Shown: piece by piece, positions 37,184 through 45,925 of the stretch
Layout of the letters: each line of letters starts with the position of its first letter
How positions within the stretch are numbered: position 1 is the first letter of the stretch
Assembly: GCF_902498805.1 (NCBI RefSeq)
Contig: NZ_LR701597.1
Coordinates: 16,164 to 80,163 of the forward strand
Reading direction: 5' to 3'
Source: Imperialibacter sp. EC-SDR9
Lineage (GTDB): Bacteria > Bacteroidota > Bacteroidia > Cytophagales > Cyclobacteriaceae
DNA: 64,000 nt
Made by a program: the position numbers and the translations under genes
The notes under the pieces: model-generated
What the model saw: only the letters and a program-made list of their open reading frames with translations
Told to the model about the DNA's origin: nothing
The model's database searches: none

Positions 37184-37966
37184 ATGAAAACTGTATTGAG
37201 ACATTGGAGTCTGATGACTTTTTTAGCTTTTGGCATCGCTGTTCAGGGATGCAGTATTGTAGATGGGCCCTGTGAGAAGGGTAAAGGTGATATTGTGCGA
37301 AGAGACGTGGACATAGAAGCGTTTACAGGAATAAACATGACAATGGCAGGTAATGTAACCATAGAAAGAGGGGAGGCGCTGAAAGTAGAGATTGAGGGGC
37401 AGCCCAACATTCTCGACCTCATCAGTACCGATGTTGAGGATGGTCAATGGACGATCTATCCCCGAAGCTGTGTTTCCAACCACAAAGACTTTTCGGTGTT
37501 TATCACTCTACCGGAGCTTGAAAACATTACCCTGACTGGTTCGGGTAGCATCACAACGCTGGACTCGTTCGACGATGACGTTAATGTTTTGTTGTCGGGC
37601 TCCGGCAAGATAACCTATGCAGGGCAGGGAGAGAAGGCAAATGTGGCACTAACAGGCTCTGGTAAAGTCACTTTTACAGGAGACTTTGCCAACATTACTG
37701 TTGCTCACTCTGGGTCAGGTAGTGTGCTGCTAAGCGGAGCAACTGATCTCCTGAAAGTGAATTGTTCAGGATCGGGTGGTATTGACGCTTATGAATTGGC
37801 AGCCGCAAAAGCGCAGGTAGTTAACTCGGGCAGCGGGTCATCCAAAGTGTACGTGACCGAGGAACTTGAAGCGGTTGTGTCCGGCAGTGGATCTATTTTT
37901 TACCGAGGCGATGCCGTTGTTGATGAGACCGACAATGGCTCAGGGTCGATTGTCAATGACAATTAA
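37184..37966 (+). CDS. Head-GIN domain (DUF2807) lipoprotein
   Basis: This 260-residue protein has a signal peptide and lipobox VQGC (Cys23). The mature part is a right-handed beta-helix built from short repeats with GSGSI/SGSGK turns (TLTGSGSITTLDSFDDDVNVLLSGSGKITYAG..., VVSGSGSIFYRGDAVV, ending NGSGSIVNDN). This is the DUF2807 putative auto-transporter adhesin head-GIN domain, frequent in Bacteroidota. It is exported and anchored to a membrane; function is unknown. It has its own strong terminator 8 bp after the stop codon. Confidence 0.88.
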   Translation: MKTVLRHWSLMTFLAFGIAVQGCSIVDGPCEKGKGDIVRRDVDIEAFTGINMTMAGNVTIERGEALKVEIEGQPNILDLISTDVEDGQWTIYPRSCVSNHKDFSVFITLPELENITLTGSGSITTLDSFDDDVNVLLSGSGKITYAGQGEKANVALTGSGKVTFTGDFANITVAHSGSGSVLLSGATDLLKVNCSGSGGIDAYELAAAKAQVVNSGSGSSKVYVTEELEAVVSGSGSIFYRGDAVVDETDNGSGSIVNDN

Positions 37967-37974
37967 GAGAGAAT

Positions 37975-38013
37975 GGGCGGTTCAATTAGTAGCACCGCCC
38001 GATTTTTGTTTTT
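37975..38013 (+). terminator. Rho-independent terminator
   Basis: GGGCGGT (37975-37981) pairs with ACCGCCC (37994-38000), followed by GATTTTTGTTTTT. It ends the head-GIN transcript and lies in the 45-bp gap before the convergent DUF2911 gene. Confidence 0.9.
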
Positions 38014-38626
38014 AGCTATTCGGAGCTGGTGCCACAGTAAAACTGAACACAAGTTTTTCCCAGTGATAATTTACTGTGCCGTCGGATGAAACTTTGAATT
38101 CAAGCCTTTCTTTGAAGTCTTCTACCATGGACGGAGTGATGGTAACCCGAAGCGCATCTTCAGACTCTTTGTAGTCATAGGCGCCCCATTGCTCGGCCTC
38201 TTTGTTGAAAATAAGTGTCCAGTCAGTCTCTGTGGGGATACTGAACAGGCTGTATTGGCCAGCGGGCAGCGGCTCTCCATTTATCAGGACATCCTTGTCG
38301 ACTGAAAACACAGTGGCTTCATTGGCTCCCGTTCTGTCCACCTTACCGTAAGGAACCAGTTCACCCCAAATGGTTCTGCCTTTTACGGCCGGGGCACTGT
38401 AGTCGATAGTTACGTTGACTCCACTCACGTTGGCAGTTGTTGATGCCGGAGGGCTCGGTCTTTGCGATTTGTCGTCTTCGGCATCATCTTCTGTTTCCAC
38501 AACGGTTTCTGAATCCGAAAATTCGCTTTTAGAGGAAGAGGAACAACTTGCGAACGTTAGTCCGCAAAGTACAAGTAATCCAATAGCGCTCAACTTAGTC
38601 AAAAGGTTAGAATCTGGCGTTTTCAT
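38012..38626 (-). CDS. DUF2911-family lipoprotein
   Basis: This 204-residue protein has a lipobox TFASC (Cys28) followed by a Ser/Asp/Glu-rich linker of about 35 residues. Residues about 65-200 match DUF2911: VNVTIDYSAPAVKGRTIWGELVPYGKVDRTGANEATVFSVDKDVLINGEPLPAGQYSLFSIPTETDWTLIFNK. The family is a beta-sandwich found almost only in Bacteroidota, exported, of unknown role. It is convergent with the head-GIN gene and apparently monocistronic. Confidence 0.9.
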   Translation of the reverse strand: MKTPDSNLLTKLSAIGLLVLCGLTFASCSSSSKSEFSDSETVVETEDDAEDDKSQRPSPPASTTANVSGVNVTIDYSAPAVKGRTIWGELVPYGKVDRTGANEATVFSVDKDVLINGEPLPAGQYSLFSIPTETDWTLIFNKEAEQWGAYDYKESEDALRVTITPSMVEDFKERLEFKVSSDGTVNYHWEKLVFSFTVAPAPNS

Positions 38627-38931
38627 AAGATATTATTATAATTATTTCAAGTTCGTAAATAAACAAAATTCTTACTTCATTCTACCATGGGATGGGTTTA
38701 ACGGCGTTATTAACTTATTCGTTGTAACGAGTGACTTTATTCGGGCTCGAAACGGCAACGCTGTCCTTTAATTGATAGCGCTGCTTCAACTAACTCTTTA
38801 AAAATGAACACTTTATTGTCCTGAAATCGTTCATTTTCATTTTGAGGTAATCGACCAATTAATTGATAGTCAGTAATTTAGTATACAGGTATGTTTTTTG
38901 ATGTACAACTGACGCAAATGAAACATATTAT
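38627..38931. other. 305-bp intergenic region with inverted repeat
   Basis: This AT-rich region between divergent DUF2911 and the 86-residue gene contains AAAATGAAC (38801-38809) and its complement GTTCATTTT (38829-38837), 20 bp centre to centre apart from the loop. TTAATTGATAG also occurs twice. No gene is visible. It probably holds both promoters; the inverted repeat may be a regulator site. Confidence 0.5.
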
Positions 38932-39192
38932 ATGGCAGTTATTGGTATAGAGATTCCCCGCACTTTAGAAGAGCAGGAGATCGAAGTTGAAGTAAGAATC
39001 AACGGAATCAAAAAACAGTATCACTACAGGGTCGAGATTTTTTATTGGGAAGAATGCGAATTTCCAACGAATGATCGGGTAGAATGTATCAAGCGCCTCA
39101 TAAGCGGATACAACCCTGAATGGGATTTGGCCCACATCGGCATACCGACGGATGACTTCATTCCGATCACCTTCAAAAAGAAGAGGAGATAA
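38932..39192 (+). CDS. Small conserved-type protein of unknown function
   Basis: This encodes 86 residues, MAVIGIEIPRTLEEQEIEVEVRINGIKKQYHYRVEIF..., with no signal peptide or membrane segment. It has an N-terminal beta-rich part, a central acidic/aromatic patch (FYWEECEF) and a basic tail KKKRR. The balanced codon use and clear amphipathic pattern support a real protein. It precedes the FKBP gene by 57 bp and may be co-transcribed with it. I do not recognise a family. Confidence 0.65.
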   Translation: MAVIGIEIPRTLEEQEIEVEVRINGIKKQYHYRVEIFYWEECEFPTNDRVECIKRLISGYNPEWDLAHIGIPTDDFIPITFKKKRR

Positions 39193-39249
39193 ACTATTGA
39201 TTTTTATTTCTAAGAGCTTCTTCTTTGCTTTCTTTTTGAAGAGAGCAAT

Positions 39250-39924
39250 ATGAAAGACATTTGTCGGAAGTTTTTGGTAGCGGTGGTTTTGTTGGGGTTG
39301 GTATCGGAGGGCTATGCGCAGTGCACTGAGTGTGAATCAAAGTTGGCCTATGTGGCAGATTTCTGTTTCACGGACAGTAAGTTCACGGGCATTTGCGTTC
39401 AATTCTCGGAAACGCAACCAAACTTCCTCATTCAAAACGGAAAGAAGGGGAAGTACATCCCATCAGTCAATAAAGCCACAGAGGAGTACCTCATTTCTCT
39501 GGCTGCTGATTCTAAGTTAAAGCTATCTGCTTTGGAAATAATTTTTCTTCAGAAGGCACTATTGGCATGGGAAATAGAAAGAAGAAATTTTGGCTACACC
39601 TATAGAGATAGCGGCCTCGGGGTGAAGATGCTTGAAGAAGGCACCGGTGATTTGCCTAATGTCGGCGACAGAGTTACCGTCCACTATACAGGCTACCTTG
39701 AAGACGGGACAAAGTTCGACAGCTCGGTCGATAGGGGCAAGCCTTTTAGCTTTGTGCTTGGCGCTGGTCAGGTAATCAAAGGATGGGATGAAGGGATAGG
39801 GCTGCTAAAGAAGGGTTCAAAGGCTTACATCCGGGTGCCAGCCAACCTGGGTTACGGAAGTATCGCCCGTGGCCAGATACCTGCCAATGCCACTTTGGTT
39901 TTCGAGGTCGAACTCATCGAATAA
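39250..39924 (+). CDS. Exported FKBP-type peptidyl-prolyl isomerase
   Basis: This is a 224-residue protein with a Sec signal ending GYAQ (about residue 24). A Cys-containing N-terminal region of about 90 residues (CTECESKLAYVADFC...GIC) is followed by a complete FKBP domain at about 125-224: VGDRVTVHYTGYLEDGTKFDSSVDRGKPFSFVLGAGQVIKGWDEGIGLLKKGSKAYIRVPANLGYG. The active-site residues (Tyr of HYTG, Asp of FDSS, Trp of GWDEG) are present. It catalyses prolyl cis-trans isomerisation in the periplasm, aiding folding. The four N-terminal cysteines could form disulfides, an addition not standard for the family. Confidence 0.93.
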   Translation: MKDICRKFLVAVVLLGLVSEGYAQCTECESKLAYVADFCFTDSKFTGICVQFSETQPNFLIQNGKKGKYIPSVNKATEEYLISLAADSKLKLSALEIIFLQKALLAWEIERRNFGYTYRDSGLGVKMLEEGTGDLPNVGDRVTVHYTGYLEDGTKFDSSVDRGKPFSFVLGAGQVIKGWDEGIGLLKKGSKAYIRVPANLGYGSIARGQIPANATLVFEVELIE

Positions 39925-40144
39925 GCCAGTTTCATTTCACCGTTTCCCGGGTCTAGGCGAGACCTTCGATATTTTTTTAATACAAAGTTGTAATCTTTTC
40001 GATCTACAAGAGTACTAATACAAAGCGTTCGATACTGTGATCAAAAACTGTACACTATTGGTCACTAAGTAGTAGAATGAAAATGTAACTATCTGTAAAA
40101 TAGGTTTTTATATAATTGGCATCAACTTTGTATAACAACTAGTC

Positions 40145-40378
40145 ATGCAACAGGCAAGAAACAAAATGAGCACTACATTAATTACCCTCGGGGTGATAGT
40201 GGCTCTGCTTGCTGTTTTGTTGACCCCTGGCTTCCTTGATCTTTCATCTCTGGTGATGTTTCAAAATGAGCTTCCTCAAGATCAGCCTTTGGTAAGCCAA
40301 TCCACCCTTCAGGAAGTGGGCAGCCAGTCGGTTGAAGCTGTTTCTTCCTTCCTCAAAAAGGTAAGCCTTTCTCAGTAA
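40145..40378 (+). CDS. Small single-pass membrane protein, unknown
   Basis: This encodes 77 residues; an internal ATG at 40166 is an alternative start. One hydrophobic segment (TTLITLGVIVALLAVLLTPGFLDL) is followed by a polar tail with an amphipathic end (SQSVEAVSSFLKKVSLSQ). It looks like a small inner-membrane protein with its C-terminus outside or inside unassigned. It is isolated: 220 bp after the FKBP gene and convergent with the DUF5916 gene. No family is recognised; gene status is moderately supported by the clean membrane-helix pattern. Confidence 0.5.
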   Translation: MQQARNKMSTTLITLGVIVALLAVLLTPGFLDLSSLVMFQNELPQDQPLVSQSTLQEVGSQSVEAVSSFLKKVSLSQ

Positions 40379-40422
40379 ATCCCATCTGCTTTTTTGGGCT
40401 GGATACCATAATCTTGTCAGCT

Positions 40423-42648
40423 TTAAAGATTGAGCCAGTAAGTCGCTTTGAAAATTAGTGAGCGGTTTCGTGAGTAAAATGTTTCTGGCAGGTAATTCTC
40501 TGTGTAAACGAGGAAAATGTCGGACACAGGTTTGAAGCGCCACTGGAGCCGTGCATTGACATTAATGTTATCGATCTGGTTATTGTATTGAAAGTAGGTG
40601 GTCAGAAAGAATGATTTGCTTAGCGTGACATCAAACTTTGGGCCGATCAGCAGCAGGTTGGCATCGTTGTAAGGATAGGGCAGCCGCAGCTTGTTGATAT
40701 TGGTGACCAATGAAATAATCCCATAGGGTTGTATCCTATATCCAATTTCCGAATCTAGATTCACTCGTGTCCCATTGAAATATCCGCCAGACCTTGTATT
40801 GAGGCTATAGAACAGTTTTTTCCGTGCGTCAGAATCATAGTTGGCAATAACCGAGTAGTAACCGTACTCAGATCCTTCTGGCAGCTCAATGCCGCCTGTA
40901 TTGGTCGGGTCGAAGGAGAAATACAAGAACACATAGTCATGCCTGAGCCGCATATTGAACAATGAGGTGTTTTTGAACTGTATCCGGTACATCAGGTTGA
41001 TGTCCCTATCAGTGGTGCCATATGTACCGTTCCATATATTGTCGGTATCGAAGCCGGGCCCATGCCTGTTGACAATGGTTGAGTTCGGATAAAAGTTATA
41101 CCAAATGCTTTGCGAAAAGCGGTTGTAGCCATTCCGGCGGGCGAAGCCAGTTTCGGGGTTGTAGTTGGCCCCAATAGATTGTGCTCTGGCAGAAATTTCC
41201 CAGCGCAGGATGTTGTATTCCAATTCTGAGGACAGTGCAAACGCATCGTCGAGGCTTTCATTGCTAAAAGACCTGTGGGCGAAGAATTTTCCGTTCCATT
41301 TGTTGTCGGCTGAAGCGAGGTTGTAGTCAATTCCCAAGACCCTATTGTAGGTGCGGATGCTATCGCTCCCGTCAGCCGCTTGCAAAGGCCCTGTTGGGTC
41401 TTTGTTCACGAAAATCATTCCCACGTTGGAGCGGGTAAACAGCTTGCGTTGAAAGCTGGCTACTGAGTAGTTGGTAGAGGGAAGGCTTAGTCTGTCGTCT
41501 TTGGCGGCCAGCATATCCAACAGCCCCACCCGCCAGTTGTTGTTGATCTTGCCGCTCAGGCGGGCGCCGGCGTGAATTTTATTCTGCAGGTTCTGCCCGG
41601 TGCTCTCGTCTCTGGTTACCCCAATGCGGCGGGAGAAAAACGGGCGTAGGTTCTCCGTGCCGAAGTCGGCAAAGAGGTCGGCGTTTTCAAGAAAAAACTG
41701 CCTCTTTTCTGGATAGAATATCTCAAAACGATCGAGGTTGGTTACCTGATCATCAACCTCCACCTGCGAAAAATCTGGATTGAAAGTCAGGTCCAGGTTG
41801 AGCGATGGGCCAATTCCTATTTTCGCATCTCCGCCGAAGTCAGCTGATTTGGCTGGCGACAAGCCCTCTTCCTGGTCGTGCTCATATGCTGCCGCTACAA
41901 AGGGAATAAGTGAGATGTTGGCCCCCGGCTTTTTGAGCGGTTTGTCAAAAACCACTTCCCGGTTAAATGCCAGCGTGATGATGCTGAAGTTTCGTGGTAT
42001 ACGTGCCCAGGTTGATCGCTCACCATTTTCGCTATCGATCCTGTAGAAGTTCATGTTCCACTTTTGCGAGTTCTCCTTGAACCGGATGGTTTTAAATGGA
42101 ATGGCCAGCTCTGCAATCCAGTAGCCCTCGTACTGAACGGCTTTCGTGTACCACTTGTTATCCCACGACAGGCTGAGGTTTTGTCCGCCTCCGGAGCCGC
42201 CATTGGCAATAAGACCTTCTCGTTGTACCCCAAATGGGTTTACGCCAAACTGAAACGAATTGGTTTTATCCTGAAATGGATCCAAAATAAGCGTGATCCC
42301 ATCATTGGCTTCTCCCCGGTAATCTCTTCTTAAGGAAGGTGTCACATACTTTCGGTCTTTCGCCTGGTTGTACATTTTGGCACCCATGTACAGAAACTCG
42401 TCGTCGTAAGTGATCCTGATTTCAGTTTGCGAATTGGCGAGAGAAGTATCGTAAGGGAAGTACTGCATAAAACCTCCAGCGACTTCCGCACTTTCCCAAT
42501 CTTCCTCATTCAGAGCACCATCCAAAATTATTTTTCCCTTTGCCTTCTGTATATGTAACGATGGAAGTGTATTTTGTGCCTTCGTTAGTTGAATAGAAAT
42601 ACCGTAAGCAAAAATGGTCAGTGTTGTTAGTAGTAAAATTCCTCTCAT
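40423..42648 (-). CDS. DUF5916 outer-membrane protein with CBM9-like domain
   Basis: This 741-residue protein has a Sec signal ending TKAQ. Residues about 35-230 match a carbohydrate-binding family 9-like domain (GKIILDGALNEEDWESAEVAGGFMQYFPYDTSLANSQTEIRITYDDEFLYMGAKMYN). The rest is DUF5916, a beta-barrel-like domain with many amphipathic strands ending in ATYWLNL, including YPEKRQFFLENADLFADFG and FFSRRIG. The family is typical of Bacteroidota outer membranes and often annotated 'carbohydrate binding family 9'. It may bind or pass a glycan, but the ligand is unknown. It is monocistronic on the minus strand. Confidence 0.9.
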   Translation of the reverse strand: MRGILLLTTLTIFAYGISIQLTKAQNTLPSLHIQKAKGKIILDGALNEEDWESAEVAGGFMQYFPYDTSLANSQTEIRITYDDEFLYMGAKMYNQAKDRKYVTPSLRRDYRGEANDGITLILDPFQDKTNSFQFGVNPFGVQREGLIANGGSGGGQNLSLSWDNKWYTKAVQYEGYWIAELAIPFKTIRFKENSQKWNMNFYRIDSENGERSTWARIPRNFSIITLAFNREVVFDKPLKKPGANISLIPFVAAAYEHDQEEGLSPAKSADFGGDAKIGIGPSLNLDLTFNPDFSQVEVDDQVTNLDRFEIFYPEKRQFFLENADLFADFGTENLRPFFSRRIGVTRDESTGQNLQNKIHAGARLSGKINNNWRVGLLDMLAAKDDRLSLPSTNYSVASFQRKLFTRSNVGMIFVNKDPTGPLQAADGSDSIRTYNRVLGIDYNLASADNKWNGKFFAHRSFSNESLDDAFALSSELEYNILRWEISARAQSIGANYNPETGFARRNGYNRFSQSIWYNFYPNSTIVNRHGPGFDTDNIWNGTYGTTDRDINLMYRIQFKNTSLFNMRLRHDYVFLYFSFDPTNTGGIELPEGSEYGYYSVIANYDSDARKKLFYSLNTRSGGYFNGTRVNLDSEIGYRIQPYGIISLVTNINKLRLPYPYNDANLLLIGPKFDVTLSKSFFLTTYFQYNNQIDNINVNARLQWRFKPVSDIFLVYTENYLPETFYSRNRSLIFKATYWLNL

Positions 42649-42768
42649 GTAGTCCTCCTAACCCCGAATATAGAAGGATGCTTCAAACACTTCGTTTTCG
42701 TAATTGATGAATGGTATCAAAGTTTGATGATAGAAAGGAAAGCACAATAAAAACGTAAAGACTCAAAA

Positions 42769-43986
42769 GTGGATTTTAAAGAATTAGAGATTTCTCCTGA
42801 GCTCAAGGATGCTGTACAAGCGATGGGTTTTGAGAAAATGACTCCGGTACAGGAGCAAGCCATCCCTGTGATTTTATCTGGAAGAGACATCATTGCCTGC
42901 GCACAAACGGGAACTGGAAAAACGGGTGCCTACCTGATACCCGTCATTAATGACAACCAGAAGAATGCTGACGGAAAGATCAAGACGCTGATCCTGGCAC
43001 CGACAAGGGAGCTGGCTATTCAGATCGATCAGCAGATAAATGGACTGAGCTACTTTGCCGGGGTGAGTTCCTTCGCAGTTTACGGTGGCTCAGACAGCTC
43101 GAGCTGGGACTCACAAAAAAAGGCCTTGCAGGAAGGTGCCGATATTATTGTGGCCACGCCCGGCAGGATTATCACGCACATGAGTTTTGACTACGCCGAC
43201 TTCAGCAATCTCCGCCACCTGATCCTTGACGAGGCAGATAGGATGCTTGACATGGGTTTTATTGATGACCTGATAAAGATTGTCAACATGCTTCCGGCTA
43301 AACGCCAGAACCTGATGTTCTCCGCTACTATGCCGCCAAAGATCAGGACGCTCACAGCTCAAATGCTGAACAACCCGGTGGAGATAAGCATAGCTATCTC
43401 GAAGCCAGCTGAGAAGATTTTTCAGGCTGCTTTCTCGGTCTACAACCCGCAGAAAAATTTACTACTTAGCCACATACTGGACGCCAGGCAGCTGCCTCGA
43501 ATTTTGATATTTTGTTCACGCAAAACTACAGTCAAAGAACTGGACAGACAGCTGCGAAAAGACGGTAGAAAGGTGGAGTCTATTCACTCGGATCTTGAAC
43601 AAAATGAAAGGGAGTCCGGCCTATTGAAATTCCGTAACAAGGAGATCAATATTCTAATCGCCACAGACGTGCTGAGCAGAGGGATTGACATCGAGAATAT
43701 CAACCTTGTGATCAACTACGACGTGCCGCAGGATCCGGAAGATTATGTGCACAGAATTGGCCGGACAGCAAGGGCAGAAACGGATGGCATTGCGTTCACT
43801 CTGGTGAATGAGGATGACCAGAGAAAGTTCAGCCGGATAGAGAATCTTATTGGCAAGAGCATACGCATGGTGAAGCTTCCGTCGTCGATAGGTGAGGGAC
43901 CAGTGTATGATGCTAAGCACCCTAAAAGCTCTCCGAGAGAAAGAGGCGGAGGAGGCGGGGGTGGCCGAAGGAAGGTAAGACGATAA
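42769..43986 (+). CDS. DEAD-box ATP-dependent RNA helicase
   Basis: This is a 405-residue protein starting at GTG (42769), as no ATG exists before the Q motif (FEKMTPVQEQAIPVIL). All core motifs are present: AQTGTGKT (Walker A), PTRELA, TPGR, DEAD (LILDEADRMLDMGF), SAT, and C-terminal RGIDIE and HRIGRTAR. The tail is Gly/Arg-rich (RERGGGGGGGRRKVRR) and probably binds RNA. It resembles RhlE-type helicases that remodel ribosomal or cold-shock RNA. It ends two bases before the convergent DUF3127 gene's stop. Confidence 0.95.
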   Translation: MDFKELEISPELKDAVQAMGFEKMTPVQEQAIPVILSGRDIIACAQTGTGKTGAYLIPVINDNQKNADGKIKTLILAPTRELAIQIDQQINGLSYFAGVSSFAVYGGSDSSSWDSQKKALQEGADIIVATPGRIITHMSFDYADFSNLRHLILDEADRMLDMGFIDDLIKIVNMLPAKRQNLMFSATMPPKIRTLTAQMLNNPVEISIAISKPAEKIFQAAFSVYNPQKNLLLSHILDARQLPRILIFCSRKTTVKELDRQLRKDGRKVESIHSDLEQNERESGLLKFRNKEINILIATDVLSRGIDIENINLVINYDVPQDPEDYVHRIGRTARAETDGIAFTLVNEDDQRKFSRIENLIGKSIRMVKLPSSIGEGPVYDAKHPKSSPRERGGGGGGGRRKVRR

Positions 43987-43988
43987 CC

Positions 43989-44372
43989 TTAAAACGGAAG
44001 ATCGTCGTCCTCTGATGAGGCACTCAGCCATTCCGGTTCTTCCGCCGGCGGGGGTGCCTCTCCTGAAGGAGAACTACCTGTTGCAGCCTGGGCACCGACT
44101 GGCAAAATCCTCCACGCCTGAAGGGAATTAAAGTACTTCACTTCACCCTTAGGGTCGGTCCATTTTCTACCCTTCAAATTGAAGTGTACTTCAATTTCCT
44201 GACCCGGCTCAAAGTCATTGATCAGGTCACACTTGTCTTGAATTAACTCGAACTTAACGTACTCCGGATACTGGGGGTTCTCCGCAAATTCCACAACAAA
44301 TTCACGCTTTTTGAAAGAGGCCGTTACGTTAGTTGTTTCACTTTTTTCGAGAAGCTTTCCCTTGATGTCCAT
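43989..44372 (-). CDS. DUF3127 OB-fold-like protein with SSB-type acidic tail
   Basis: This is a 127-residue protein. Residues 1-90 match DUF3127 (MDIKGKLLEKSETTNVTASFKKREFVVEF..., FNLKGRKWTDPKGEVKYFNSLQAWRI), predicted to be an OB-fold related to single-stranded DNA-binding proteins. A low-complexity Gly/Pro/Ala linker leads to an acidic tip, SSEDDDLPF, nearly identical to the DDDIPF tip through which SSB recruits repair and replication proteins. It is cytoplasmic. It is convergent with the DEAD-box helicase with a 2-bp gap. Nucleic-acid binding is inferred from fold and tail. Confidence 0.85.
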   Translation of the reverse strand: MDIKGKLLEKSETTNVTASFKKREFVVEFAENPQYPEYVKFELIQDKCDLINDFEPGQEIEVHFNLKGRKWTDPKGEVKYFNSLQAWRILPVGAQAATGSSPSGEAPPPAEEPEWLSASSEDDDLPF

Positions 44373-44704
44373 AAGTCAGTTGTGTTTAGCCACCAAAGGT
44401 AGCCACTATCTTGAATGAGGCCAATTTGAATTGAAAAAAATGATGTTTGTCATTATGTCATACATTAAAGTATTGACTACAAAGAGTTATCATATTCATT
44501 TATTAACGAGTGATTTAAGTGTTAGTATCTCAAGTGATACTAAGGTGGTATTTTTTTTGATTTTCGCTGGGCTGTGGCTCTTTGAGAAAGTGAACATTTT
44601 CTGATTGTTTGACTAAAGTCATCCCTTTGCAGGCCCATTGCTGATCTTCATCAAGTTTAATGAAAGGGCCACCCTGTAACTTCGGTGTCTGAATTACATG
44701 AACC
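44373..44704. other. 332-bp intergenic region with hairpin
   Basis: This region is AT-rich. A perfect 8-bp stem (TTAGTATC at 44522-44529, GATACTAA at 44536-44543) is followed after 8 nt by eight T on the plus strand, though no plus-strand gene ends here. A 58-codon minus-strand frame (44530-44706) overlaps the next start codon and is not convincing. Otherwise it probably holds the divergent promoters. Confidence 0.4.
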
Positions 44705-45082
44705 ATGGCAATGATAGAGGGCGGATCCAGCGAGATGATTTTTGTGTACAATAGCAAGCGTGATCTTGACAAGCAGGCGCTTGCCTACATCAGTGTTTTT
44801 TCTGACAAAATTGTGAAGCTGGACGTGCAGTCGTCGGTGCTGGAACGCTCATTTCTTGTTGACCTTTCATCCAGGCTTGGGGTGGGGTATCAAGACCTCG
44901 TAGATCATGAGTGCGAGCAGTTGAAGAGCCAGGAATACTACCTGCACCTGAGCACCCCGAAGCAGTACATTGACCTGATCGTGAAGCACCCCGATTACCT
45001 GAAAACCCCGGTGTTGATTTATGGTGACAAGGCCCATTTTATCTCAAAGGAAACTGACCTTCTTCAGCTCTCATTTCTTTGA
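44705..45082 (+). CDS. ArsC/Spx-like thioredoxin-fold protein lacking the N-terminal Cys
   Basis: This encodes 125 residues; an internal ATG at 44735 (MIFVYNSKRDLD) may be the true start. The layout matches the ArsC/Spx family: strand IFVYNS, helix KQALAYISVF, a helical insertion, and the cis-Pro strand LKTPVLIYGDKAHFI. The usual CX(2)C or single Cys after the first strand is replaced by SKRD, so it cannot act as a thiol reductase. It may be a regulator, as Spx is. It is followed by a 49-residue membrane peptide and DUF2452. The family call is moderate. Confidence 0.65.
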   Translation: MAMIEGGSSEMIFVYNSKRDLDKQALAYISVFSDKIVKLDVQSSVLERSFLVDLSSRLGVGYQDLVDHECEQLKSQEYYLHLSTPKQYIDLIVKHPDYLKTPVLIYGDKAHFISKETDLLQLSFL

Positions 45083-45163
45083 ACCTTTCTGAATCTTTTT
45101 GTCAAGTTGACTAACTTTGAACATTCGATGTTGGAATGAAGTTAATCACAGCAAGAGGTAGAC

Positions 45164-45313
45164 ATGAGTAAGTCGAAGAAAATATTTCTGATAATAGCTG
45201 CCGTGTTTATGGTCATTATGATCATCATCGGTTGGGACATTTCGAGGAGGACGACCTTCCCTGGAGCTAAGTCTCACCTTAGAAATGAAGTGGCTCCGGG
45301 AGGTAATAAATAG
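45164..45313 (+). CDS. 49-residue membrane peptide
   Basis: An ATG at 45164 with an AAGAGGT motif at good spacing opens 49 codons. The peptide is MSKSKK, a single hydrophobic helix (IFLIIAAVFMVIMIIIGW), then a short basic, Arg-rich tail (DISRRTTFPGAKSHLRNEV). It ends 8 bp before the ATG of the DUF2452 gene, so the two are likely translated from one mRNA. The strong ribosome site and clean membrane topology argue for a real gene. No family is known to me. Confidence 0.6.
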   Translation: MSKSKKIFLIIAAVFMVIMIIIGWDISRRTTFPGAKSHLRNEVAPGGNK

Positions 45314-45320
45314 CACGAAA

Positions 45321-45785
45321 ATGGAAGCGGGAAAGAAGGTAGATATCGGCAAGATCGATATGGAAAAGGAGGCGGAGAAAGTTGCTACCAACCCGGGAAT
45401 TCTTGCCTATCCACATCACGCCGGAAGTGCCCTGGTAAAGCCCGAAGACCGGGGCAAAATAAAGGGCAGATCGGTGGCTGCCATGTACGAGCAAACTGAC
45501 CGGGAGCTAAGTCAGATTTATGAGCAAATGCAGTTGCTCGCCAGGCAGGCGAAAGACATACAATCCAGGGTTGAAGTATCGGAACGAATTTACAAAGCGC
45601 ACGTTAGTTTTGAACCCATCATCGGGAAGATTTATTATCTGTATTGCCGGGCCGACGGGGAAGATGTGCTGTCGATGATTGCTCCAACAGAGTGGGGAAG
45701 AAGCCAGCCATTTCAGCAATACATTTCAAAAGTGAAGCTCTTGAGTGACCATACCTGGGAGATATTAGAGTCTCGTATTGACTAG
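45321..45785 (+). CDS. DUF2452-family protein
   Basis: This has 154 residues from the ATG at 45321. An earlier in-frame ATG at 45285 would overlap the membrane-peptide gene and is less likely. The hallmark NPGILAYPHHAGSALVKPEDRGKIKGRSVAAMYEQTDRELSQIYEQMQLLARQAKDIQSRVEVSERIY identifies DUF2452. These are cytoplasmic proteins with a central coiled coil, widespread in Bacteroidota and gamma-proteobacteria, with no known function. The C-terminal part (FEPIIGKIYYLYCRADGEDVLSMIAPTEWG) is conserved in type. It follows the membrane peptide by 7 bp. Confidence 0.87.
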   Translation: MEAGKKVDIGKIDMEKEAEKVATNPGILAYPHHAGSALVKPEDRGKIKGRSVAAMYEQTDRELSQIYEQMQLLARQAKDIQSRVEVSERIYKAHVSFEPIIGKIYYLYCRADGEDVLSMIAPTEWGRSQPFQQYISKVKLLSDHTWEILESRID

Positions 45786-45925
45786 TTTTTTTCGGTTGTT
45801 ATAGGTAGCTGTTTTATGTTTGTTGTTGTATTGATCTCCACCTGTTAAAGATGGTTTGCTTCAGCCGAAGAGTTAGTGTGTTGGCTTGCCGTTTGTATAA
45901 CCAGGGTGGCAAAAGCCAATGAACT

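Noticed and set aside
44530..44706. A 58-codon minus-strand frame starting MVHVIQTPKL
   Set aside because: Its ATG overlaps the start of the ArsC-like gene, it has no ribosome site and no recognisable domain. It could be real, but the evidence is too thin.
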